A stretch of 64,000 bases of DNA from Tardiphaga sp. Lineage in GTDB: Bacteria; Pseudomonadota; Alphaproteobacteria; Rhizobiales; Xanthobacteraceae. The stretch is taken from NCBI RefSeq assembly GCF_028290785.1, contig NZ_JAQGJD010000303.1, positions 1 through 64,000 on the forward strand, written 5' to 3'. Of the stretch, positions 27,015 through 37,400 are shown piece after piece. Below the pieces are notes generated by a model. The model saw only the letters and a list, made by a program, of their open reading frames with translations, made no database searches and was not told the DNA's origin. Numbering within the stretch: the first letter of the stretch is position 1; every line of letters starts with the position of its first letter. Made by a program: the position numbers and the translations under genes.

Positions 27015-28214
27015 TCAAACGGCGACGCGGACGGCGCGATTGCCGATCATGCTATCGATGTCACTGGCGCTATAACCGAGCTCGGCGAGCACATCCCTGG
27101 AGTGCTGGCCGACCCGCGGCGCGGGTCCTCCGATGGAGGCCTCGTTCACCTCGAAACGCGCGGCAGGCTTCGGCTGCCGCACGCGCCCGACCGTCGGCTG
27201 ATCGAATTCGGCAATGATGCCGCGTGCGACCACCTGCTCGTTGTGGATGATCTCGCTGCGCCGCAGGATCGGTGCACAGGGCACATCGGCCGCGTCGAGC
27301 CGCTCCAGCCACTCGGCTGTGGTGTGCTGCACGATGTACTCGGCCATCTTGTGAATGCGCGCGGTGGCGTTCACCGAACGCGCCGCGGGCGTCGCAAAGC
27401 GCGTGTCCTTGGCGAGTTCGGGATCGCCGGACGCGCGACAGAAACCCTGCCATTCGGAATCCGAGATGGTGCCGGCGGTGATGTAGCCGTCGCTGGTCTT
27501 GAACACGAGATCGGGCCGATCATTCGGATCGGCCGCCGCGGCTTCGGCGCCGACGACCGTGTACTGCATCATGCCCTCGGGCCACAGATAGGAGATCATG
27601 ACGTCGAGCATGGCCACCTGGATGTGATCGCCCTGCCCGGTTTTCTCGCGCGCATAGAGCGCGGCGGTGACCGCCTGCGCGGTGTAGACCGAGGTGGTCT
27701 TGTCGCAGACGATGGTGCGGATCATCTGCGGGCGGTTGGTGACCGGCTGCGACTGGATGTCGGCGAAGCCCGACAGTCCCTGGATGATGGGATCGTAGAC
27801 GCGCTTCTTGACGTAAGGCCCGGTATCGCCGACGCCGCTGATCGAAACGTAGATCAGGCGCGGATGGCGCTTTCGCAGCTCCTCGGCGCCGAGCCCAAGC
27901 CGCTCCATGGTGCCGGGCCGGAAATTCTGCACCAGCACATCGGACTGCGCGACCAGCTTGGCCAGCACCTCGCGGCCGGCGTCGCTCTTCACGTCGATCG
28001 ACAGCGAGCGCTTGCCGCGGTTCGCGGAAATGAACATCGCGGAGAATTCGCCAGCCTTGTCGATCGCGGCGCGGCTGCGCCGGGCGCTGTCTCCGCCGAT
28101 CGGCTCGATCTTGATCACGTCGGCGCCCTGGTCGGCCAGGAACATGGTTGCGAACGGACCCGACACCACGGCCGTGAGGTCGAGCACGCGGACACCTGTG
28201 AGTGGACCTGACAT
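27015..28214 (-). CDS. Family III CoA-transferase (CaiB/BaiF)
   Basis: A 399-residue enzyme moving CoA between carboxylic acids. Family signs: VRVLDLTAVVSGPFATMFLA at the N terminus, the segment DVKSDAGREVLAKLVAQSDV, ISGVGDTGPYVKKRVYDPII, and GQGDHIQVAMLDVMISYLW, which carries the conserved Asp that forms the aspartyl-CoA thioester. AAGGATG precedes the ATG. It lies between the liv-type ATPase genes and the SDR and offers a second route to the CoA ester beside the ligase in the first operon. Confidence 0.92.
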   Translation of the reverse strand: MSGPLTGVRVLDLTAVVSGPFATMFLADQGADVIKIEPIGGDSARRSRAAIDKAGEFSAMFISANRGKRSLSIDVKSDAGREVLAKLVAQSDVLVQNFRPGTMERLGLGAEELRKRHPRLIYVSISGVGDTGPYVKKRVYDPIIQGLSGFADIQSQPVTNRPQMIRTIVCDKTTSVYTAQAVTAALYAREKTGQGDHIQVAMLDVMISYLWPEGMMQYTVVGAEAAAADPNDRPDLVFKTSDGYITAGTISDSEWQGFCRASGDPELAKDTRFATPAARSVNATARIHKMAEYIVQHTTAEWLERLDAADVPCAPILRRSEIIHNEQVVARGIIAEFDQPTVGRVRQPKPAARFEVNEASIGGPAPRVGQHSRDVLAELGYSASDIDSMIGNRAVRVAV

Positions 28215-28268
28215 TTGATCATCCTTTTTCCTGGTCGTCGTGGGGCTTCGCCCCGATTCAATTCGGCT

Positions 28269-28962
<694 letters not shown>

Positions 28963-28970
<8 letters not shown>

Positions 28971-29709
28971 GCTGCTTCCCCAGATAGGCTTCGATGACCT
29001 CGGGGTTGCCCTGGATCTCGTCCTTCGATCCGGTCGCCAACACCTTGCCGTAGCTCAGCACAGTGACGACGTCGCAGATCGCGAACACGACATCCATGTC
29101 ATGCTCGACCAGCACGATGGTGAGATCCGCGGGCAATTCGTTGATGAGCCGGATCAGATTGGTGCGCTCGGCCGGCGAGGTGCCGGCCGCGGGTTCGTCC
29201 ATCAGCAGGATCTTCGGCTCAGCGCACAGCGCGACGGCGACTTCCAATTGCCGTTTCTGGCCGTAGGACAGTTCGTTCACGGTGCGGTCGAGGCAATTGT
29301 CCAGGTGCATCTTTTCCGCGGCGCGGCGGGCCTTGCGCCGGACGTCGGGAAAGCTGGCGGGCGAGCGCAGGAACGAGTGCCGCGAACGATCGGCGGCCTG
29401 GCAGGCGACGCGCAAATTTTCCAGCACGGTCACGCTGTCCAGCAGCATGTTCTTCTGGAACGAGCGCGACAGCCCGCCGCGCGTCACCAGGTCGGGGCGT
29501 CCCGACCGCAGCGGCACGCCGTGCAGCAGGATCTCGCCGCTGGTGGGGGGCTGCCAGCCGGTGATCAGGTTGAACAGCGTTGTCTTGCCGGCGCCGTTCG
29601 GGCCGATCACGGCGCGGCGCTGGCCGGCGGGAACGGACAGGTTCAGGTTTGCGATGACTTCGAGCCCGCCGAACGCCTTCCTGAGATTGCGGACCTCGAG
29701 CGCGCTCAT
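28963..29709 (-). CDS. livG: Branched-chain amino acid-type ABC transporter ATP-binding protein LivG
   Basis: A 248-residue ATPase with Walker A GPNGAGKTT at residues 36-44, the LivG-type insertion with SRSFQKNMLLDSVTV, signature LSYGQKRQ at 147-154, Walker B LLMDEPAAG near 168-176 and the switch His in VEHDMDVVF. I placed the start at the ATG at 29709, which forms an ATGA overlap with the livM stop. A second ATG two codons upstream is possible. A much longer frame upstream is the shadow of livM. Confidence 0.93.
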
Positions 29710-30707
29710 CGCCATTTTCCGATCAGGGTGCGGAAGGCACCAACCACGCCGCCGCGAAAGAACGCGACGACCAGCATGAAGAAGATGCCAAAGAACAGGT
29801 TGTATTCGCCGGTGATCAGGCTGAGGCCCTGCTTCACCAGGACGAAGACGGCCGCGCCGATGAACGGACCCATCACGGCGTCCGCGCCGCCGATGATCAC
29901 CATTAGGATGCCCTCGCCGCTCGATTGCCAGCTCATGGAATCCGGGTTGATGAAGTAGGTGTATTGCGCCTGCAGGATGCCGGCCAAGGCGCAGACCACG
30001 CCGGAGAGGGTGAAGGCGCCGATCTTGTAGGCGCCAACCGCGTAGCCCATGGCCATCGCCCGGCGCTCGTTTTCGCGAATGGCGATCAGCACGCTGCCGA
30101 ACGGCGAATGCACGATGCGCGCGACGAGCAGCAAGGCAGCGACGGCCACCAGCGCGACGTAGCCATAGAACACGATGGAGCCGTCGGCGCTGAGTCCGAG
30201 CCAGGACAGGTCCGGCCGCGGAATGCCTGCCATGCCGTCGGTCCCGTTGGTCAGCCGCAGTTTCACCGCCGCCCCGTAGAACATCTGGCAGAAGGCCAGC
30301 GTGATGAGCAGGAATTCGACGCCGCGCGTTCGCGTGCAGATCGCGCCGACCACTGCCGAAATCGCCGCCACGCAGACCAGCGTCACCGGGACCGACGCCC
30401 ACAGCGGCCAACCATAGATCGCCGTGCCGATGCCGATACCGTAGCCGCCGAGGCCGAAGAACATCGCATGCCCGGCCGATGCGAGGCCGGTATAGCCGAT
30501 CAAGACGTTCAGCCCGGAGGCGAAGACGCCGGCAATCATGACTTCGACCGCCAGGGTCAGCACGTATTCGCTGGAGATGAAGGGCAGCAGGAGCAGCGCG
30601 AGGGCGCAGGTGGCGAGCACCAGGACGCGCTGAACATCCATGCCGCGCGCCGGCTCGCTGTCGCAGGCCTGCTCCGCAACGGGCTCAATCGTGACGTGCC
30701 GGGTCAT
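29706..30707 (-). CDS. livM: Branched-chain amino acid-type ABC transporter permease LivM
   Basis: A 333-residue inner-membrane permease with about nine to ten hydrophobic segments. After a polar N terminus of about 30 residues the first helix starts at LVLATCALALLLLPFIS. The segment GYTGLASAGHAMFFGLGGYG and the C-terminal loop AIRENERRAMAMGYAVGAYK are LivM marks. It overlaps livH and livG by 4 bases at either end. It forms the channel with LivH. Confidence 0.93.
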   Translation of the reverse strand: MTRHVTIEPVAEQACDSEPARGMDVQRVLVLATCALALLLLPFISSEYVLTLAVEVMIAGVFASGLNVLIGYTGLASAGHAMFFGLGGYGIGIGTAIYGWPLWASVPVTLVCVAAISAVVGAICTRTRGVEFLLITLAFCQMFYGAAVKLRLTNGTDGMAGIPRPDLSWLGLSADGSIVFYGYVALVAVAALLLVARIVHSPFGSVLIAIRENERRAMAMGYAVGAYKIGAFTLSGVVCALAGILQAQYTYFINPDSMSWQSSGEGILMVIIGGADAVMGPFIGAAVFVLVKQGLSLITGEYNLFFGIFFMLVVAFFRGGVVGAFRTLIGKWR

Positions 30708-31582
30708 GCCACCCGTCCCGTCGAACCGAACAGTCCTTGGGGACGGAAGATCATCATGCCGACCAGCAGCACGTAGATGGCGAACAGCTCGGCTTCAGGG
30801 AGGTAGGCCTGCGCCATGGTGTCGGTCATGCCGACGAACAGCGCGCCGTAGAACGAGCCCTTTAGGTTACCCAGCCCGCCAACCACCACCACCACGAAGG
30901 TGGTGACGACGATGCCGATGCCCATCTGCGAATAGACGCTCATGATCGGCGCGGCGATGACGCCCGCAAAGCCGGCGAGCGCCGCGCCGCATCCGAACAC
31001 GATGACGAACACCACGTTGATGTTGATCCCCAGCGCCGTCACCATCTCGCGGTTGTCCACGCCGGCGCGCAGGGTCGCGCCGATCAGGGTGCGGTCGATG
31101 ACCAGCGACAACAGCAGGGCGACGCCGAGGCCGACGCCGATCACGAACAGCCGGTAGACCGGATAATCGATACCGAGCATGGCGATCCGGCCCGACAGGA
31201 TGGCGGGCGTCGGGATGCTGTAGAAGCTGGAGCCGAAGAAGTATTCCACCGTGCCGGCGGTGGCGAACAGCAACCCGAAGGTCAGCAACGCGAGATCGAG
31301 ATGAGTCGATCGCCCACGCTTGACGAGCGGCTGCAGTACCGCGCTCTGCAGCAGCGCGCCGAGGGCGAACGGCACCAGCGGGCCGATCAGCAGCGCCGCC
31401 CAATAGGAGCCTGTCATCCTGGATACCAGCCATCCCGCGTAGGCGCCCATGGTGAAGAAGGCGCCGTGCGCGAGGTTGAGGATATCCATCAGGCCGAAAA
31501 TCAGCGTCAGGCCGGCCGCCAGCAGGAAGATCAGCATGCTGAGCTGCAGACCGTTCAAAAACTGGAGAAAAAACATCTGCAT
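30704..31582 (-). CDS. livH: Branched-chain amino acid-type ABC transporter permease LivH
   Basis: A 292-residue inner-membrane permease. The N terminus FLNGLQLSMLIFLLAAGLTL and the motif LMDILNLAHGAFFTMGAYAG are typical of LivH; ATLRAGVDNREMVTALGINI is the ATPase-facing loop. The start is uncertain: ATG at 31582 is used here, with ATG at 31576 and a GTG at 31606 also possible; no strong ribosome binding site picks one. It follows the binding-protein gene by 45 bases. Confidence 0.92.
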   Translation of the reverse strand: MQMFFLQFLNGLQLSMLIFLLAAGLTLIFGLMDILNLAHGAFFTMGAYAGWLVSRMTGSYWAALLIGPLVPFALGALLQSAVLQPLVKRGRSTHLDLALLTFGLLFATAGTVEYFFGSSFYSIPTPAILSGRIAMLGIDYPVYRLFVIGVGLGVALLLSLVIDRTLIGATLRAGVDNREMVTALGININVVFVIVFGCGAALAGFAGVIAAPIMSVYSQMGIGIVVTTFVVVVVGGLGNLKGSFYGALFVGMTDTMAQAYLPEAELFAIYVLLVGMMIFRPQGLFGSTGRVA

Positions 31583-31627
31583 GGAGGCGGTCCGCCTGGG
31601 AGTCACAGGTTGTCGGAAAATTCCGGA

Positions 31628-32824
31628 TCAAAAACTCTTGGTGCAGCCGGGCAGGTCTTCCGCACCGGAAAACTCGTCGAGCTGCCGGCGGTCCGGCTTG
31701 CCGTCGGCGCCCTTGACGATCTCGACGAGGTATTCCTTCTCGAGCTGCGCGCTGTTCTGGGCGTTGAAGCGGATCTTCCCCCGCGGCGCGTCGAAGTTCA
31801 CGGTGCGCAGCGCCGTCATGAAGCCCGCGGTGTCGTCTGGCATCTTGCCGCCAAGCTTTTCCAGCGTCAGCATGATCGTCTTGCCGTTGTCGTAGCCGAG
31901 GGCGGCGTTGACGTCGGGGTCCTCGTTGAACATCTGGCGATAGGCCGCGACGAATTTCCTGTTGGCCTCGTTCTGCGCGCCGGGCAGATAGGACGCGACG
32001 AACTTTCCGCCGATCACCAGGTCGCCGAGCGCCGGCCAGCCGACCTCGTCGAACAGCCATTGGTCCCCGATCAGCGGCACCTTCTCGCGCATGCCGAAAT
32101 CGGCGTGCTGCTTGACGACCTGCACGGCCTCGCTGCCGGAATAGAAGGCGTAGATGAACTCGGCGCCCGACGCCCCCGCCTGCCCGAGCGCCGCGCTCCA
32201 GTCGCGCGTCTTCTGGAACGGCGTCCAGATCTGCTGCACGACCTGACCGCCGCCGTCCTCGAAGCCGCGCTTGAACGCATCCATGAAGGAGTGGCCAGCG
32301 GAATAGTCCGCCGTCATGGTGACGACCTTCTTTACGCCCTTCTGCGCCCAGTATTTGCCGGCGCCGTACTGGAACGCGTTGGCGCTGAACGAGGTTCTCG
32401 CCACGTAGGGACTGCAAAGCTTTCCGGTGATCTCGTCCGCATGGGCGTTGGTCATCACCACCGGCTTCTTCGCGCGGTCGGCCAGTTCGGAAAGCGCGAT
32501 CGCCACGTTAGAGCTGACGCCCCCGCCGATCACGTCGACCTTGTCGAACTGCACCAGCTTGTTGAATTTCTGCACGGCGACGTTCGGCGTCAGTTCGTCA
32601 TCGGCCCGCACCACTTCGACGGGCCGGCCGGCGGTCTTGTTGCCGAACTCCGCGAGCGCGACGCGAAAACCGCGGTCGATGTTTTCTACCGGGGCGGCCC
32701 ACACGCCCTTGTAGGGAAGGATGAGCCCGATCTTGAGCGGCGTCACGTCCTGGGCGCGGACCGGCGCAAGCGCCGCGGCGGATATACAGGCGATGAGAAC
32801 GACGCGGATTGCCGCTTTTGTCAT
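31628..32824 (-). CDS. Branched-chain amino acid-type substrate-binding protein, tandem copy 1
   Basis: A 398-residue periplasmic binding protein with signal peptide (MTKAAIRVVLIACISAAALA, cleavage near PVRAQ). The mature start LKIGLILPYKGVWAAPVENI and the segments ADEITGKLCSPYVARTSFSA and FQKTRDWSAALGQAGASGAE are shared with the next gene upstream. Both end in DLPGCTKSF. The two look like a tandem duplication, about two-thirds identical by eye. The gene directly precedes livH, so it is the main partner candidate of the importer. Ligand unknown. Confidence 0.92.
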   Translation of the reverse strand: MTKAAIRVVLIACISAAALAPVRAQDVTPLKIGLILPYKGVWAAPVENIDRGFRVALAEFGNKTAGRPVEVVRADDELTPNVAVQKFNKLVQFDKVDVIGGGVSSNVAIALSELADRAKKPVVMTNAHADEITGKLCSPYVARTSFSANAFQYGAGKYWAQKGVKKVVTMTADYSAGHSFMDAFKRGFEDGGGQVVQQIWTPFQKTRDWSAALGQAGASGAEFIYAFYSGSEAVQVVKQHADFGMREKVPLIGDQWLFDEVGWPALGDLVIGGKFVASYLPGAQNEANRKFVAAYRQMFNEDPDVNAALGYDNGKTIMLTLEKLGGKMPDDTAGFMTALRTVNFDAPRGKIRFNAQNSAQLEKEYLVEIVKGADGKPDRRQLDEFSGAEDLPGCTKSF

Positions 32825-33021
32825 GAAACCCTCCCGACATCGCCGCGCCGGTTATCCGGGCGGCCGGACCGGTCGGATCGCAAGTGCGATCTGCCAGTCA
32901 TTGTGTTCTGAGTAAGCAATCGCTCGCAGCATCGCTTCCGCGAAATCGCCGCGCCTTCCGGAAAAACGTCACATTGTGCTTCCGGCCGTACGGTGCGGTG
33001 CAAGATCGCACCCGGGCCGGT

Positions 33022-34224
33022 TCAGAACGATTTGGTGCAGCCGGGCAGATCGTCGGCTCCGGCGAATTCGTCGATGAATTTCCGCTTCAGCTTGCCGTCG
33101 GCTCCCCTGACGATCTCGACCAGATAGACCTTTTCGAGCAGCGCGCTGCTCTGCGCATTGAAGCGGATCTTGCCGCGCGGCGCGTCGAAGTTCAGTCCGC
33201 GCATGGTCGAAATGAACCGGCTGCGGTCTTCCGGCATTTTTCCGCCGAGCTTGTCGAATGTCAGCAGGATGGCCTTGCCGTTGTCGTAGCCGAGCGCGGC
33301 GCTGACATCGGGCTCTTCCTTGAACATTTCCCGGTACGCCGCCACGAACTTGCGGTTCGCATCGCTGTCGATGTCGGGATAGTGCACCGTGATATGCTTG
33401 GCGCCCACGGCCAGATCTCCCAGCGCCGGCCACAGCGCCTCGTCATAGACCCATTGGTCGCCGATCAGCGGCATCTTTTCTCGCAAACCGAAGTCGGCGT
33501 GCTGCTTGACCACCTGGACCGCTTCGCTGCCGCCATAGAACGCGTAGATGATCTGGGCGCCCGAATTGCTCGCCTGGCTGAGCGCGGCGCCCCAGTCCCG
33601 GGTCTTCTGGAACGACGTCCAGATTTCCTGGACCACCTTGCCGCCGCCCTCCTCGAAGCCGCGCCGGAACGCACCGAGAAAGGCGCGTCCCGCCGAATAG
33701 TCAGGACCCATCGTGACTGCCGTCTTGATGCCCTTGCTCGCCCAGTATTTACCCGAATTGTACTGGAAGCCGTTCGCACTGAACGAGGTTCGCGCGACAT
33801 AAGGGCTGCAGAATTTCCCGGTGATTTCGTCGGCGAAGGCATTGGCGAAAATCATCGGCACCTTGCCGCGGTCCGCCAATTCGGAAACCGCGATGGCCAC
33901 GCTGGAGCTCACCACCCCGGCGACCAGGTCGACCTTGTCGAGCTGCACGAACTTGTTGAACTTCTGCACGCCGACGCTCGGCGTCAGCTCGTCGTCCGCG
34001 CGAATGATCTCGACGGGCCGGCCGGCGATCTTGCCGCCATACTCAGCCAGCGCGACCTGAAAGCCGCGGTCTATGCTGTCGGACAATGGCGCGTAGACGC
34101 CCTTGTACGGCAGCAGAAGGCCGATCTTGACGGGAGACACGTCGTTCGCCGCTGCCGGCCGAACGACTGCGATAAAGGTGCCGGCACACAGAACCAGGCA
34201 TCGCCAGACTGAAAGCCGCGCCAT
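33022..34224 (-). CDS. Branched-chain amino acid-type substrate-binding protein, tandem copy 2
   Basis: A 400-residue periplasmic binding protein, paralogue of the gene downstream. The start at 34224 was chosen because a GGGGGG tract lies six bases before it and because the protein then begins with a signal peptide (MARLSVWRCLVLCAGTFIAV, cleavage near AAAND). An ATG two codons earlier abuts the G tract. The C terminus DLPGCTKSF is identical to its twin. Differences cluster around the middle, which suggests different ligands for one permease. It lies downstream of the AraC gene. Confidence 0.9.
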   Translation of the reverse strand: MARLSVWRCLVLCAGTFIAVVRPAAANDVSPVKIGLLLPYKGVYAPLSDSIDRGFQVALAEYGGKIAGRPVEIIRADDELTPSVGVQKFNKFVQLDKVDLVAGVVSSSVAIAVSELADRGKVPMIFANAFADEITGKFCSPYVARTSFSANGFQYNSGKYWASKGIKTAVTMGPDYSAGRAFLGAFRRGFEEGGGKVVQEIWTSFQKTRDWGAALSQASNSGAQIIYAFYGGSEAVQVVKQHADFGLREKMPLIGDQWVYDEALWPALGDLAVGAKHITVHYPDIDSDANRKFVAAYREMFKEEPDVSAALGYDNGKAILLTFDKLGGKMPEDRSRFISTMRGLNFDAPRGKIRFNAQSSALLEKVYLVEIVRGADGKLKRKFIDEFAGADDLPGCTKSF

Positions 34225-34404
34225 ATGCATCCCCCCGATGACCGAACGATTTTTCGCTCGAAGCGTGCTCGGCCGTTGAAATGACCTGCACGCATTGTCC
34301 GGAGCCGACCGTAGCGCCGGCATGGCCGACGGCGCTTGCAATAAAGCGCCGCCGTCTACGCAATCCCGACGCAAACCGCGTTGCGCGCTCCATCCGCTCG
34401 CCGC

Positions 34405-35271
34405 TCAGGACAGCGCGCGCTGGCGGAACGACGACGGTGTCTCGCCGGTCGCCTTTCGAAAGCTGGTCGAGAAATGTTGGGCATGCCCGAAACCGGTAGC
34501 GAGTGCGATCTCGGTCATGCTCTCGGCGGACCGCGCCAGCCGGTGCTTCGCCTCTTCGATGCGGAGCGCAAGCACATACTGGTACGGCGACACGCCGACG
34601 CTTTCCTGAAACGCGCGGAGGAAATGCCGCTTGCTCAAGCCCGCAATGCCAGCGAGTTCGTCGAGACCGACCGCTTCCGCCAGATTGGCGCGCACGAAAT
34701 CCTCCAGCCGCCGCAGGCAACAACCCGGCAGGCCCCCGCGCGCCGTTATCCGCAGCATGTCTTCGCACCGGCTGATCCGGCTGATATGGGCCAACGCCTG
34801 AATGGCCCAGCCTTCCGCCATCATCTCGAACATATTGTCCGGTGCGGTTGCTTCCCTGCACAGCTCGGACAGCCCGCGGGCGAGACTGTCATGTTCGAAC
34901 CCGATGGTCGGCGCCGAGATCGCCTCCCGCAACCGCTCGTCCACCAGGGACGGATTCAGAAAAACCACGGTGTAGTCCAGCGTGGGACCGACGTTCCACG
35001 CGCCTTCGATCTCCATCGTAGCGGGAAACACGGCGAGTCTGGTCTTGCCGTTGAAAGGACGATTCGTTTGCCGGCCATCAATGGTCGCATCGAGACTGAC
35101 CACGCCTTTGGAAAACATGAACAGCGAAAGCTCGGGCTGGCGAAAATGCCAGTGCATGCGGCCCGAAGTCGTCCGGCGAAGAACTTCGATCCGGATGCTG
35201 CTCGTCGTGGTGACGGTCGACGAAACGAGGTCCCCGCCGACGGATCGAACAAAGCCGCTTGATTGGCCCAC
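34405..35271 (-). CDS. AraC family transcriptional regulator
   Basis: A 288-residue regulator. The N-terminal effector region (residues 1-170) carries WHFRQPELSLFMFSKG; the C-terminal double helix-turn-helix covers about 185-285, with LDELAGIAGLSKRHFLRAFQ and the second helix-turn-helix SMTEIALATGFGHAQHFSTS. It lies on the same strand as the binding-protein genes on both sides, inside the second transport set, and may be a local regulator of the two tandem binding-protein genes just downstream. Two adjacent Cys (GLPGCCLRRL) precede the DNA-binding part. Confidence 0.9.
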   Translation of the reverse strand: MGQSSGFVRSVGGDLVSSTVTTTSSIRIEVLRRTTSGRMHWHFRQPELSLFMFSKGVVSLDATIDGRQTNRPFNGKTRLAVFPATMEIEGAWNVGPTLDYTVVFLNPSLVDERLREAISAPTIGFEHDSLARGLSELCREATAPDNMFEMMAEGWAIQALAHISRISRCEDMLRITARGGLPGCCLRRLEDFVRANLAEAVGLDELAGIAGLSKRHFLRAFQESVGVSPYQYVLALRIEEAKHRLARSAESMTEIALATGFGHAQHFSTSFRKATGETPSSFRQRALS

Positions 35272-35325
35272 AGATCGCTCCCGATTCTTTATCTGTCTCT
35301 ACACACAGATCGACTGAACTTGGTG

Positions 35326-36525
35326 TTACTCGGCGCCACTCAATACGTCGCCGAATGCTTCCCAGACCGTGCCGTTCCATCGCTGCAATTGCAGTTGCGT
35401 CCAGGCCTTGCTGTTGCCGGAGTCGGTATTCACCACGATTCCTGGAAGCGCAGTGGGAAGCTGCAGGCCCCTGATGCTTCTGGACTGCTTGACCACATTG
35501 TCGCGCGTCAGATCGTTGCCGCACTGATTCAACAATTGCTCCAAGATTTTCCCCTGCTGAAAACCTGTGAGGTAGTTCAGGTCGGCGAAATCCGATCCCG
35601 CGAGGTACTTGTCGAAAAACGCACGGTATTCCTTCATGCCAGCGTCGTCGGCCCATTTGGGATCGTTCGGATCTTTGAAGAACGCTGCCGACACGACGCC
35701 TTCTACCTTGTCGAGGCCGACAGGCTGCAGCGTCGCCGAGACCGAGCTCGAGACCATATTGATCATGGTCAGCGGCTTCCAGCCGATGTCGTTCAGCTTG
35801 CGAAGCGCCTGCGCCGCGAATTTCGGCGTTGCGGCGATGAGAAGAGACTGCGCGCCAGAAGCTTTGAGATTTACAATCTGGGAATCCACCGTGGGGTCCG
35901 TAATCTCATAGCCTATGGCGGTGAGCTGCGCGGCGGCTTTGTCTTTGAGAACATCCTTGAAGGCATTCACAAAATCCTTCCCCAAGTCGTCGTTCTGGAA
36001 AAGTATCGCAATCTTGCCGTTCGGGTAGGATTTGCCAGCGAACCTTGCGTAGACCCGCGCTTCGGTATCGTAACTGGGGAGCCCGGTTGTGGTGTAGGGA
36101 TACTCTTGGAAATTCGCGAACTTGTTGGCTCCGGTCATAATGAAAGCGTCGGGGATTTTCTTGCCATTCAGGTATTTAATGGTGGCCGCATTGCTAGGGG
36201 TGCCGAGCTGGCCGAACATGAAGGCAACTTCGTCGCTTTCGGCCAGCTTGCGTGCCTGTTCGACGGCCTTCGGCGGGCTATAGGCATCGTCGTACGTGAT
36301 AAAGTCGATCTTGCGGCCGCTGATGCCGCCGCGATCGTTGATCGACTTTACATAGGCGATCAGGCCTTTTCCCGTGTTGCCCAGCGACGACGCCGGTCCG
36401 CTGAAAGGAAAGATCGAACCGATCTTGATTTCCGTGGCCGTGACGCCGGGCGTTTCCGCGGCTAGCGTTGGCGTTGCGCACAGGCCAACCAGGCCAAGCG
36501 CCACTGTGAGATGGCGTAGCAACAT
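35326..36525 (-). CDS. Branched-chain amino acid-type substrate-binding protein, paralogue of 24265-25470
   Basis: A 399-residue periplasmic binding protein. The ATG at 36525 has GGAGAGGAAC upstream and is followed by a signal peptide (MLLRHLTVALGLVGLCATPT, cleavage near TLAAE); the frame extends upstream but without support. The mature segments TEIKIGSIFPFSGPASSLG and DDAYSPPKAVEQARKLAESD are nearly the same as in the other paralogue. Both genes carry the same promoter-operator, so gene and promoter were probably duplicated together. It heads the second gene set that runs to the GST. Confidence 0.92.
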   Translation of the reverse strand: MLLRHLTVALGLVGLCATPTLAAETPGVTATEIKIGSIFPFSGPASSLGNTGKGLIAYVKSINDRGGISGRKIDFITYDDAYSPPKAVEQARKLAESDEVAFMFGQLGTPSNAATIKYLNGKKIPDAFIMTGANKFANFQEYPYTTTGLPSYDTEARVYARFAGKSYPNGKIAILFQNDDLGKDFVNAFKDVLKDKAAAQLTAIGYEITDPTVDSQIVNLKASGAQSLLIAATPKFAAQALRKLNDIGWKPLTMINMVSSSVSATLQPVGLDKVEGVVSAAFFKDPNDPKWADDAGMKEYRAFFDKYLAGSDFADLNYLTGFQQGKILEQLLNQCGNDLTRDNVVKQSRSIRGLQLPTALPGIVVNTDSGNSKAWTQLQLQRWNGTVWEAFGDVLSGAE

Positions 36526-36610
36526 GTTCCTCTCCCGCGCAGCGGATCTTTGTCCGCTCTTATCGACAGTCGTCCGCGCTGAGGCGATCGAACGCTGTCC
36601 ATAGCCTAAA

Positions 36611-36639
36611 GCTATCAGTTCTTTTTTCGAACTAGTCAA
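36611..36639 (-). promoter_or_regulatory. Promoter with embedded AGTTC-N7-GAACT operator, copy 3
   Basis: On the minus strand TTGACT (36639-36634) is followed by AGTTCGAAAAAAGAACT as exact 17-base spacer and GATAGC as a weak -10. The outer five bases of each arm match copies 1 and 2; one inner base differs (CGAACT for AGAACT in the plus-strand reading). It lies about 86-114 bases before the binding-protein start at 36525. Confidence 0.58.
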
Positions 36640-37400
36640 GGGTGAGTTGATTTGGCGCAAGCCACGCGGTTCACCGCCGGTCGATACGCCCTGTGGATAC
36701 GGCTCGGTTCTGTCCGATCAGGTCGACAGGGCCGGACCACGGGAGGCAAGGTGCAGGCACACGTGACTGCGTCCGACGGCAACTAGCCGGTTCTGTACCA
36801 GAAGCTGCCGCTGTTTTACGACCCAAGCGGCCCCGCGGCGGCAGGAGTGCCAACCCCGCAACAGCAGAAGGCGGCCGAGCGGCTCTCCTCCGAGCAAGCA
36901 ACCAAAATTCCTTACAGATCCCAGCTCTCACTTACCGATGGAAACTTTAGCGGACGCGATAGAGTGGGACGTCCGCCTCGAGAATTTCAGTGCGCTTTGG
37001 CCCGGGCGCCCCAGTTTTCTACAAGCCTGCATCAACTATCTTCAAACGCAAAACTATCGGTTAAGCGGTCTCGCGGCAGGTCAGTTTCCCTGGGCTGAAG
37101 GCACGCCATGGGCCAATAATCCAAACTCATGGAATCCTCCGAATTCGATGAATTCGCTTGGTGCAGAGACGGATGACGTCATTCCCTTGAATCCAAAGGG
37201 GCTATCTCTAAAAACGCGGCAAAATCAACCGAGATGATCAATATTCTGCCGCTCATAACGGTCTAGTTGCAGATTCGACTCCTCCCGGGCCCACCAATGA
37301 TTTCAATGACTATTTGGTCCAAGTTAGGATCGACCAAGATAGCCAAGGTGCGCTATCCGTCCCCGATCGTGCTCTAGCGAGACGGATCAGCGCGGCAGGA
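36640..37400. other. Mostly gene-free, probably decayed stretch
   Basis: About 760 bases between the binding-protein promoter and the lactonase gene. A plus-strand stretch near 36790-36940 reads PVLYQKLPLFYDPSGPAAAG after an in-frame stop, then the frame shifts into a 99-residue open frame at 36938. Codon use is AT-richer than in the neighbours. This looks like remains of a gene, but I cannot name it. No RNA or mobile element is visible. Confidence 0.35.
36938..37237 (+). CDS. Doubtful hypothetical protein, 99 residues
   Basis: An open frame of 99 residues (starts METLADAIEWDVRLENFSAL, ends SLKTRQNQPR) with a Trp/Asn/Pro-rich middle (WAEGTPWANNPNSWNPPNSM). No ribosome binding site is visible and third codon positions are less GC-rich than in nearby genes. 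It may be the tail of a broken gene that began near 36790. I recognise no family. It could also be non-coding. Confidence 0.25.
   Translation: METLADAIEWDVRLENFSALWPGRPSFLQACINYLQTQNYRLSGLAAGQFPWAEGTPWANNPNSWNPPNSMNSLGAETDDVIPLNPKGLSLKTRQNQPR

Noticed and set aside
31628-34224. Tandem binding-protein similarity as a mobile repeat
   Set aside because: Similarity is confined to the coding regions and stays in frame, which fits gene duplication; no flanking terminal repeats are seen.
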